From contig JALSNA010000417.1 in the NCBI GenBank assembly GCA_026987255.1, positions 1 to 7,448 on the forward strand: a stretch of 7,448 bases of DNA, in the 5' to 3' direction. The translations under genes and the position numbers were made by a program. Source of the DNA: Hyphomicrobiales bacterium. Lineage in GTDB: Bacteria; Pseudomonadota; Alphaproteobacteria; Rhizobiales; Aestuariivirgaceae. How positions within the stretch are numbered: the stretch's first letter is position 1; each line of letters begins with the position of its first letter. The notes under the pieces were generated by a model that saw only the letters and a list, made by a program, of their open reading frames with translations, was not told the DNA's origin and searched no databases. Below are positions 1 to 7,089 of the stretch, one piece after another.

Positions 1-745
1 CCGCTTCGGCCAGCAATTCGGCGCGCGCGAAACTGGCTTTACCGGTGGAGATGGCGGCGGCGCAGCGCAGGCGGCCCTTCTCGTCCTTGACCGCATGGGG
101 ATAGAGATCGGCCTTTTCCATGTCGGTGACGGTGATCAGGCCCACGACGCGGTTTTTCCCATCGACGACGATGAGCTTCTCGATGCGCCGCTCCTGGAGG
201 ATGCGGCGGGCCTCTTCGGGCGTGGCCCCCTCGCGCACGGTGGCCAGGTTCTCGCGCGTCATGAGCTCGGCCACGGTCTTGTTCATGTCGGTCTCGAAGC
301 GCACGTCGCGGTTGGTGATGATGCCCACCAGCCTTTGTGGCCCCTCGCCCTTGCCGGCAACCACCGGAATGCCGGAAATCTTGTGGCGTTTCTTGATCTC
401 CATGAGCTCGCCCAGGGTGGCCTCCGGGGTGATGGTGATGGGATCGACCACCATGCCGGCCTCGAAGCGCTTCACCCGCGCCACCTCGGCGGCCTGTTCC
501 TGCGGGGAAAGGTTGCGGTGAATGACACCGAGGCCGCCGGCCTGGGCCATGGCGATGGCCATGCGCGCCTCGGTGACGGTGTCCATGGCCGCAGAGACGA
601 TGGGGATGGACAGGGCGATGCGGCGGGTCAGCCGGGTGCTGACATCGGCATCCGATGGCAGAACGGAGCTGGCGCGCGGCTTGAGCAGCACGTCATCGAA
701 GGTGAGATATTCCTGAAACTGGGGAATTGCGTCCAAGCCGCTCAT
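1..745 (-). CDS. guaB: IMP dehydrogenase, N-terminal part (runs off left edge)
   Basis: Inosine-5'-monophosphate dehydrogenase oxidises IMP to XMP with NAD+, the committed step of guanine nucleotide synthesis in the cytosol. The window holds the first 248 codons. The protein opens with MSGLDAIPQFQEYLTFDDVL, carrying the family's FDDVLLxP motif at residues 16-23. SAAMDTVTE follows at 51-59, in the first part of the TIM barrel. Two CBS domains are inserted at about 97-150 and 157-213 (MVVDPITI, GIITNRD and GLITVTD are typical edges). The chain then returns to the barrel with KDEKGRLRCAAAIS. The catalytic cysteine loop lies beyond the left edge and cannot be checked. The ATG at 745-743 is supported by GGGAGG at 756-751, five bases upstream. 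trkA ends 148 bases upstream on the same strand. Identity is very secure; the end is cut by the window, not broken. Confidence 0.97.
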   Translation of the reverse strand, partial: MSGLDAIPQFQEYLTFDDVLLKPRASSVLPSDADVSTRLTRRIALSIPIVSAAMDTVTEARMAIAMAQAGGLGVIHRNLSPQEQAAEVARVKRFEAGMVVDPITITPEATLGELMEIKKRHKISGIPVVAGKGEGPQRLVGIITNRDVRFETDMNKTVAELMTRENLATVREGATPEEARRILQERRIEKLIVVDGKNRVVGLITVTDMEKADLYPHAVKDEKGRLRCAAAISTGKASFARAELLAEA

Positions 746-798
746 GCCAACCTCCCTGGGCGGAATCAAAATGTCCGGTTGGCGATTGTGCATAGCAC

Positions 799-818
799 CT
801 TTCCCCCGGCGGGGAAAG
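799..818 (-). other. Perfect 8-bp hairpin in the trkA-guaB gap
   Basis: CTTTCCCC at 799-806 pairs perfectly with GGGGAAAG at 811-818 around a four-base loop. It lies 53 bases upstream of the guaB start codon in the transcribed strand. No T-run follows it on the minus strand, so it does not look like a standard intrinsic terminator. It could be a structured part of a guaB leader, an mRNA stability element, or chance in GC-rich DNA. A 10-base palindrome (CCCGATCGGG) also sits nearer the trkA stop. I see no clear promoter in this gap. Confidence 0.4.
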
Positions 819-893
819 CGTCAGGCAAAGCCGAGCCGGGCACTGACATTCGATGAATGCGGCGGTCATGCCGCCCCGATCGGGCCCGCTGGT

Positions 894-2270
894 TCAGAAA
901 TATTCCAAGGAGACGCGAAAAAGACGCTGGATTTCCTCGGCCATGTCGGCCAGGGCGAACATGACCACATGATCCCCGGCGCGGATTTCGGTGTCGCCAG
1001 TGGCGACGAAAACCTCGTCTCCGCGCACGATGGCGCCGATTCGCACCCCTTCGGGGATGTCCGCATCGCGCAGTTTCTTGCCAATGACCGGAGATGTCTC
1101 CAGGGCTTCGGCCTCGACGATCTCGGCCTTGCCGCCCAGCACCGGATAGACGCCGCGAATGCGCCCGCGGCGCACGTGCTGGAGGATTTCCGCCACGGTG
1201 ACGGCGCGCGGATCTATCCACGAATCGATGCCCAGCGGCCCGGCCAGGGGCGTGGCCTCCAGGGTGGAGATCAGGCTCATGGTGTGCCTTGCCCCCTCCT
1301 GGCGGGCCAGCAGGGCGGAGAGCAGATTCACCTTGTCGTCATTGGTCAGGGCGATATAGATGTCCGCACGCTCGATGCCGGCCTCGTGGAGGATCTCGGA
1401 ATCCAGCGCCGAACCATGCAGAATGATGGCCTTTTGCAGCTCATCGGCAATTTCCTCGGCGCGTGTGCGGTCGTTCTCGATGATGCGCACATGAGCCTCC
1501 GGCCGGGTTTCTTCCAGCTGGCGGGCCACATACTGGCCGATATTGCCACCTCCGCCGAGAACGATGTCGCGCGCCGGGGGCTCCTCATGGCCGAACAGCC
1601 CAAGGGTGCGCGCCGCGCTGCCTTGCGAGGCGATGACGAAAACGACATCTCCGGCCTGCATCTGGCTGGAGATATGGGGCACGAAAACCTTGCCCCCGCG
1701 CTCGATGCCGACGACGATGGCCTCCAGATCGGGAAAGAGCTCGGCCAGTTGCGACAAGGGGGTATCGAGGATGGGACAATCTTCCCGCAACTGAATCCCG
1801 AGGGCGATGACCCGTCCTTCGGCGAAATAGACCGCATCCATGGCTCCGGGCAGGGAGAGGCGGCGCATGACCATGTCGCCTACGGCGATCTCCGGCGAGA
1901 TGACAACGTCGATGGCGGTGTTTTCGCGCGAGAAGAGGGCGCGATACTGACCATCGAGGTAGGACTGGTCGCGCACCCTGGCGATCTTGGTCGGGGTGTT
2001 GAAAATGGCGTTGGCCACCTCGCAGGCCATCATGTTGACCTCGTCGGTATGGGTGACCGCGATGAGCATGTCGGCTTCCGCCGCACCGGCCTTCTCCAGG
2101 ATATCAGGGTGCGCACCGTGGCCGATGATGCCCTGCACGTCCAGCTCGTCGGAAATGGCGCGCACCAGCTCCGCGGAGGTGTCGATGACGGTGACGGCAT
2201 TGTCCTCGGCGGCGAGCTTTTCGGCAATGCCGCGGCCCACCTGACCGGCGCCACAGATGATGATTTTCAT
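894..2270 (-). CDS. trkA: Trk potassium uptake regulatory protein TrkA
   Basis: TrkA is the peripheral, nucleotide-binding subunit of the Trk K+ uptake system; it gates the membrane channel TrkH/TrkG from the cytoplasmic face in response to NAD(H) or ATP/ADP. The 458-residue length is the family norm and the two-copy RCK layout is complete. RCK-N1 has the Rossmann motif GAGQVGRG at 7-14 with an acidic residue, D30, at the end of the second strand. RCK-C1 is at about 145-228. RCK-N2 has GGGGNIG at 239-245 with E265 in the equivalent acidic position. RCK-C2 is at about 370-455. There is no signal peptide or membrane segment. The ATG at 2270-2268 has AGGTGAG (2282-2276) five bases upstream, a good ribosome binding site. 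No trkH or trkG is in the window, so the channel must be encoded elsewhere. The neighbours, a Sel1 lipoprotein gene upstream and guaB downstream, give no functional hint. Confidence 0.96.
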   Translation of the reverse strand: MKIIICGAGQVGRGIAEKLAAEDNAVTVIDTSAELVRAISDELDVQGIIGHGAHPDILEKAGAAEADMLIAVTHTDEVNMMACEVANAIFNTPTKIARVRDQSYLDGQYRALFSRENTAIDVVISPEIAVGDMVMRRLSLPGAMDAVYFAEGRVIALGIQLREDCPILDTPLSQLAELFPDLEAIVVGIERGGKVFVPHISSQMQAGDVVFVIASQGSAARTLGLFGHEEPPARDIVLGGGGNIGQYVARQLEETRPEAHVRIIENDRTRAEEIADELQKAIILHGSALDSEILHEAGIERADIYIALTNDDKVNLLSALLARQEGARHTMSLISTLEATPLAGPLGIDSWIDPRAVTVAEILQHVRRGRIRGVYPVLGGKAEIVEAEALETSPVIGKKLRDADIPEGVRIGAIVRGDEVFVATGDTEIRAGDHVVMFALADMAEEIQRLFRVSLEYF

Positions 2271-2303
2271 GAAAACTCACCTGGTTGTTTTGCTGAATGC
2301 CAA

Positions 2304-2351
2304 GGCGCAATGTGCGCCAAAGCCCGCGGCAAGGCAAGAGCATGGATGCTC
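2304..2351. repeat. Two short inverted repeats between the Sel1 gene and trkA
   Basis: The 106-base gap holds two perfect dyads: GGCGCA/TGCGCC (2304-2309 and 2313-2318, three-base loop) and GAGCAT/ATGCTC (2338-2343 and 2346-2351, two bases between arms). Neither is followed by a T-run on the minus strand, so neither is a standard terminator. They may be mRNA processing or stability structures, an operator, or chance. I see no clear promoter for trkA here. Confidence 0.3.
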
Positions 2352-2376
2352 ATGGGCACGCCGTGACCGCAGGGAT

Positions 2377-3271
2377 TCACTGGGCCGTGGCTATGGCGCC
2401 ATTTTTCATTTTCGAGACAAAGTCTCCCGCCAGGCGGGTGGCGCGCTGGCGCGTGGCTTCGCTGGCGGTGGCCTGAAGCCTTTCCAGACGATCATAGATC
2501 TCGGGGTTGCGCGCCTCGGTGGTCAGGGCGGCGGCAATCATGTACCATGACAGGGCCGCAACCTTGTCCTTGCGCACATGCCCCTTCAGGCCCTTCATGG
2601 CCAGATCGCCCAGGCGGGCGGCGGCCGGGGCATATCGCAAGCGGGCGGCCTTCATCAGCCAGCCGATGGCCTGACGGGGACGTCTCTTCATCCCCTGCCC
2701 TTCCAGCGCAATGACGCCCAGGCCATAGAAGGCGGCCGGGAAGCCATGTCCGGCGGCGATGCTGTAAAGCCGCCAGGCGCGGCGCGGATCGCGCTTCTTG
2801 TGCGCCTTGCCGATGCCGGTGCGGTAATATCCGGCCACCCGCACCAGGGCATCCACGGTCATCAGGAGGCGCTTGCGCGAGCTGATGTCGGGATCATAGG
2901 CCAGGGCCACCTGGCGGTAATACCAGAAGGCCTTTTCATCATCGGCGCGCACCCCGCGCCCCAGGCGGTAGATGTGGCCCAGATACCACGCGGCCACCAG
3001 GGAGCCCTTCTTCTTCCAGGCGCGCTCGAAGGCCTTGCGCGCGGCCACGAACCTGCCCTTCTTCCAGGCCGAGCGGGCCTTGTCCAGATCGCCCTTCCAG
3101 AAGGACAGACCGGCAAAGACGCTGGCGGTGTCGCGCGGCGCGGCCGGCTGGTAGGAGTGGAACTGCAACACGGGACTGTCGAGGCCGCCGGCCACGGTGG
3201 CGCCCGCCGGGAAGCACCCGGCCAGAACCACCAGGGCGGCCGCCAGATGACGCCTTGCCCCCCCCATGTTC

Positions 3272-3285
<14 letters not shown>
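2377..3285 (-). CDS. Sel1-repeat (TPR-like) putative lipoprotein, function unknown
   Basis: This 302-residue protein is not one I can name. It starts with a basic stretch (ARRH) and a hydrophobic core ending in a lipobox, L21-A22-G23-C24, so export and lipid attachment at C24 are predicted. After a spacer of about 40 residues come Sel1-type helical repeats. The clearest covers 97-132 ([20 protein letters not shown] then WYYRQVAL). Weaker ones lie at about 145-182, 183-217 ([12 protein letters not shown]) and 218-254 ([10 protein letters not shown], then [11 protein letters not shown]). The protein is strongly basic. Sel1 repeats usually mediate protein contacts, so an envelope scaffold or adaptor role is a reasonable inference but no more. 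The start chosen (3285) overlaps the ilvD stop by 14 bases and has a weak GAGAAG upstream. The in-frame ATG at 3267 would start 4 bases after ilvD and give a compact lipoprotein signal with Cys at 18. Both imply co-transcription with ilvD. An eight-G tract lies just after the second ATG. Confidence 0.8.
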
Positions 3286-4999
<1,714 letters not shown>

Positions 5000-5017
5000 T
5001 TTTTTGCCCACTTTCTG

Positions 5018-5104
5018 TTACCAGCCCCAAACAAACCGCCTTCCAATCGCACAGCCCGTCCGCCGCGCCATATGCCCCCGGTTGACGCGGCCAAGACGCT
5101 TCAT
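5018..5104 (-). CDS. Possible 28-residue leader peptide upstream of ilvD
   Basis: A short ORF runs from an ATG at 5104 to TAA at 5020-5018, with AGGA four bases before the ATG, a better ribosome binding site than ilvD itself has. It stops 18 bases before the ilvD ATG and 6 bases before the alternative GTG, so translational coupling is possible. The peptide is MKRLGRVNRGHMARR followed by TGCAIGRRFVWGW. It is arginine-rich and ends in W-G-W. It is not rich in leucine, valine or isoleucine, so it does not look like a classical ilv attenuator peptide. An ORF this short can easily arise by chance in GC-rich DNA; conservation in relatives is the only real test. Confidence 0.2.
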   Translation of the reverse strand: MKRLGRVNRGHMARRTGCAIGRRFVWGW

Positions 5105-5137
5105 GAGTCCTGACCCTGGAGTCTCAAAAAAGGTTTT

Positions 5138-5177
5138 GCCCCTCGAATTGGAAAACAGGTTATTTTTCTATTGGGGC
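5138..5177 (-). promoter_or_regulatory. Imperfect hairpin followed by T6 in the ilvD leader
   Basis: On the minus strand GCCCC (5177-5173) pairs with GGGGC (5142-5138), AAT (5172-5170) with ATT (5148-5146), and GAAAA (5168-5164) with TTTTC (5155-5151) around an eight-base loop, with small bulges between. AAAACC and then six T (5131-5126) follow. The six-base gap before the T-run weakens the case for an intrinsic terminator. An attenuator-like role is a guess. Confidence 0.25.
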
Positions 5178-5230
5178 GGAAAGAGGAAAGAAAGTGGCAA
5201 GAGAGTGCCTGCCATGCAGAAAGCCCGGCA

Positions 5231-5250
5231 CTGTGGCATTCATGTCACAG
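5231..5250. promoter_or_regulatory. Near-perfect 20-base dyad, candidate operator
   Basis: The plus strand reads CTGTGGCAT-TC-ATGTCACAG. Eight of nine positions in each arm are complementary as DNA, and the ninth is a G/T mismatch. TGTG...CACA ends recall CRP/FNR family sites, but the centre is two bases longer than the usual TGTGA-N6-TCACA spacing. It lies between the tig terminator and ilvD, where ilvD control signals should be. The cognate regulator is unknown, and it may instead act as a small RNA hairpin. Confidence 0.3.
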
Positions 5251-5287
5251 CGGCTGATAATCCCCGGCACCGCCATGCCGTGAATGC

Positions 5288-5320
5288 AAAAGGGGCCGGA
5301 TGCGTTCTGGCATCCGGCCC
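5288..5320 (-). terminator. Intrinsic terminator of tig
   Basis: In the minus-strand transcript an 11-bp perfect stem, GGGCCGGATGC (5320-5310 carries the matching arm; the other arm is 5303-5293), closes a six-base loop (5309-5304). It is followed by one C and then TTTT (5291-5288). It starts 30 bases beyond the tig stop codon. The strong GC stem and short T-run fit a Rho-independent terminator and separate tig from ilvD. Confidence 0.85.
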
Positions 5321-5350
5321 TTGGTGGTCTGGCAAAAATGATGCTGGCGC

Positions 5351-6796
5351 TCAGGCGTCCTTCCCGGCGGCCTCTTTCTTCGCCTTGTCTTTCTTGGCGG
5401 CGGTCTTCTTTTTCGCCTTGGGTTTTTTCGGCGTCTCGTCTTCCTCTTCGAGCATCTTTTCGATTTCCTCTCGGGAAACCTCCTTTTCGGTGACCTTGGC
5501 CTTCCCGACGATATGCTCGATGACCTTGCCCTCGAAGAGCGGTCCGCGCAGCTCGATCAGGGCCTCGGGGTTCTTGCGGTAATAGTCGATGACCTCCTTT
5601 TCCTGACCGGGGAACTGGCGGGCCTTGTCGATCAGGGCCTGCTGCATTTCCTCGTCGGAGACGGTAATGCCGGCCTGCTCGCCGATGGTGCCCAGCACGA
5701 GGCCAAGACGCACCCGGCGCGCGGCAATGTCGCGGTATTCCTTGCGCGCCTCCTCCTCGGTGGTGCCTTCGTCCTCGAAGGTGCGGCCCTCGTCCTTCAT
5801 CTGGTGCTCCAGGGTGTGCCAGATCTGCTCGAACTCGCTGTCCACCAGGCGCTCGGGCAGCTCGAAGTCATACTGGGCATCAAGCGCATCGAGCACATCG
5901 CGCTTCAGTTGCAGGGCAGACAGGTTGTCCATTTCCGCCTGGGCCTGCGCGCGCACCCTGTCGCGCAATTCGGCCAGGTCCTTCAGGCCGATCTTTTCGG
6001 CAAAGGCATCGTTGATTTCCGGCTCGATGCCGGTTTCCACCGATTTCACCTGGACAGTGAACTCGGCGTCCTTGCCGGCCAGGGCCTCGACGCCATATTC
6101 GGCCGGGAAGGTGACCTTGACGATCCGCTCCTCGCCGGCCTTGGCGCCGATGAGCTGATCCTCGAAGCCGGGAATGAACTGGCCGGAGCCGATTTCCAAG
6201 GGCACGTCCTCGGCGGAGCCGCCCTCGAACTTTTCACCATCGACGCGGCCAACGAAGGAAATGACCACCCGGTCGCCCTTTTCGGCCGGGGCGCCTTCCG
6301 GCTTGTCCTCGTAATCCTTGAACTGATCCGAGATGGACTTGACCGCCTCGTCGATGTCCTCGTCGGGCACCTTCACCTTGAAGCGGGTCAGCTCGATGCC
6401 GCTGATGTCCTTGACCTCCACCTTGGGGGTGATCTCATAGGTCATGGTGAAGGCCAGATCGGCCTTGCCGTTGATGATGTCGTTGACCGCTTCCTGATCA
6501 CCCTCCAGATCGATTTCGGGCTGATAGGCGGGGCGCTCGTCGCGCTCCATGAGGGCCTTGTTGACGCCATCCTTGACGGCCTCTTCCAGCACCTCGGCCA
6601 TGACCTGCTGGCCATAGAGCTTGCGCAGATGGGCCACCGGCACCTTGCCGGGGCGGAAGCCGGGGATGCGGGCATTCTTCGCCATGTCCGCCAGGCGGGT
6701 GGAGAGCCTGCTCTCCAGATCGGCGGCGGGCACCACGACCTTGAGCTGGCGCTTGAGCCCTTCGTTCTTCACTTCGGTAATGTCCATGACCTTCAT
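5351..6796 (-). CDS. tig: Trigger factor, ribosome-associated chaperone and prolyl isomerase
   Basis: Trigger factor binds ribosomal protein L23 at the exit tunnel and shields nascent chains; its FKBP domain isomerises prolyl bonds. The 481-residue protein has the N-terminal ribosome-binding domain with the signature GFRPGKVP at 46-53. The FKBP-type domain covers about 173-257 (GDRVVISFVGRVDG, then IGSGQFIPGFEDQLIG at about 202-217). A helical C-terminal substrate-binding domain runs to about 445. The last 25 or so residues are a lysine/alanine-rich tail (PKKPKAKKKTAAKKDKAKK), which I recall in other alphaproteobacterial versions. I start at the ATG at 6796 (MKVMDITEVKNEGLKR), which has AAGAGAG just upstream; the ATG at 6787 (MDITEV) is nearly as good and aligns with the usual MxVTE start. 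The reading frame stays open to 6955 but that extension reads into the tRNA-Leu gene and is not real. clpP, often next to tig, is not downstream. Confidence 0.96.
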   Translation of the reverse strand: MKVMDITEVKNEGLKRQLKVVVPAADLESRLSTRLADMAKNARIPGFRPGKVPVAHLRKLYGQQVMAEVLEEAVKDGVNKALMERDERPAYQPEIDLEGDQEAVNDIINGKADLAFTMTYEITPKVEVKDISGIELTRFKVKVPDEDIDEAVKSISDQFKDYEDKPEGAPAEKGDRVVISFVGRVDGEKFEGGSAEDVPLEIGSGQFIPGFEDQLIGAKAGEERIVKVTFPAEYGVEALAGKDAEFTVQVKSVETGIEPEINDAFAEKIGLKDLAELRDRVRAQAQAEMDNLSALQLKRDVLDALDAQYDFELPERLVDSEFEQIWHTLEHQMKDEGRTFEDEGTTEEEARKEYRDIAARRVRLGLVLGTIGEQAGITVSDEEMQQALIDKARQFPGQEKEVIDYYRKNPEALIELRGPLFEGKVIEHIVGKAKVTEKEVSREEIEKMLEEEDETPKKPKAKKKTAAKKDKAKKEAAGKDA

Positions 6797-6819
6797 TCTC
6801 TCTTGTGCAATGACAATGC

Positions 6820-6861
6820 CCCCGCGATCCTTGCGGCGCAGGCAACGCCGCAGATCCGGGG
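6820..6861 (-). other. Long imperfect hairpin in the tig leader
   Basis: In the minus-strand transcript CCCCG (6861-6857), GATC (6856-6853) and TGCGGCG (6852-6846) pair with CGCCGCA (6838-6832), GATC (6829-6826) and CGGGG (6824-6820). That makes 16 pairs with a two-base and a one-base bulge and a seven-base loop. It ends 23 bases before the tig ATG, and no T-run follows, so it is not a standard terminator for the tRNA gene. It may affect tig translation, stability or processing of a tRNA-tig transcript. Confidence 0.5.
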
Positions 6862-6913
6862 AGAGGTTAAACCCTTCCGTTTCGCGCAAGGCCCGGCTGG
6901 CCTTTCCCAGGCA

Positions 6914-6998
6914 TGGTGCGGGCGGAGGGACTCGAACCCCCACGGGTTGCCCCACAGGAACCTAAATCCTGCGCGTCTGCCAGTTCCGCCACGCCCGC
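6914..6998 (-). tRNA. tRNA-Leu (anticodon UAG)
   Basis: This tRNA reads CUN leucine codons. The acceptor arms GCGGGCG (6998-6992) and CGCCCGC (6924-6918) pair perfectly, followed by discriminator A and an encoded CCA (6916-6914). The anticodon stem CAGGA/TCCTG encloses the loop TTTAGGT, giving anticodon UAG. A long variable arm (TGGGGCAACCCG) marks a class II tRNA such as leucine. The T-arm has TTCGAGT. The molecule is 82 nucleotides without CCA. It lies between cobU and tig on the same strand. A TATAGA box 40 bases upstream may be its promoter. No U-tract terminator follows it before tig. Confidence 0.97.
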
Positions 6999-7037
6999 GT
7001 AAGACTTGGCCGGTTGTCGCGGTGCGAATTGGCCGCT

Positions 7038-7067
7038 TCTATAGCAAAGCCCCAAGGGCCATGCCAG
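7038..7067 (-). promoter_or_regulatory. Candidate sigma-70-type promoter for tRNA-Leu (and tig)
   Basis: On the minus strand CTGGCA (7067-7062, four of six matches to TTGACA) and TATAGA (7043-7038, five of six matches to TATAAT) are 18 bases apart. Transcription would start about 30 bases before the mature tRNA 5' end. The position, between the cobU stop and the tRNA, fits. The call rests on sequence match only. Confidence 0.4.
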
Positions 7068-7089
7068 AGATAAGTTGTGCGGCGCAATG

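Larger units (their letters stand above)
5000..5350 (-). other. ilvD leader / tig-ilvD intergenic region
   Basis: This is the only long stretch without a confident gene. Reading towards ilvD it holds the tig terminator (5320-5288), a near-perfect 20-base dyad (5250-5231), a pyrimidine-rich run (about 5200-5178), an imperfect AT-containing hairpin (5177-5138) followed six bases later by T6 (5131-5126), and a 28-codon ORF (5104-5018). After the terminator ilvD needs its own promoter, which must lie here. TTGCCA at 5200-5195 resembles a -35 box, but I find no matching -10 at normal spacing, so I do not mark a promoter. No known riboswitch or T-box pattern is recognisable. Confidence 0.6.

Noticed and set aside
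744..2366. 540-residue plus-strand ORF opposite trkA
   Set aside because: It is antisense to a clear trkA gene, is rich in G, D, H and A as expected of a reverse-frame shadow in GC-rich DNA, and resembles no family.
6888..6904. AAGGCC/GGCCTT hairpin after the tRNA as a terminator
   Set aside because: The stem is only six pairs and no T-run follows on the minus strand.
6797..6955. N-terminal extension of tig to 534 residues
   Set aside because: The extension starts inside the tRNA-Leu gene and adds sequence absent from trigger factors. The family's own N-terminus begins at MKVMDITEV or MDITEV.
6867..7055. 62-residue minus-strand ORF with AGVAELADAQDLGSCG
   Set aside because: This is the well-known spurious protein made by translating a tRNA-Leu gene; the tRNA fold accounts for the sequence.
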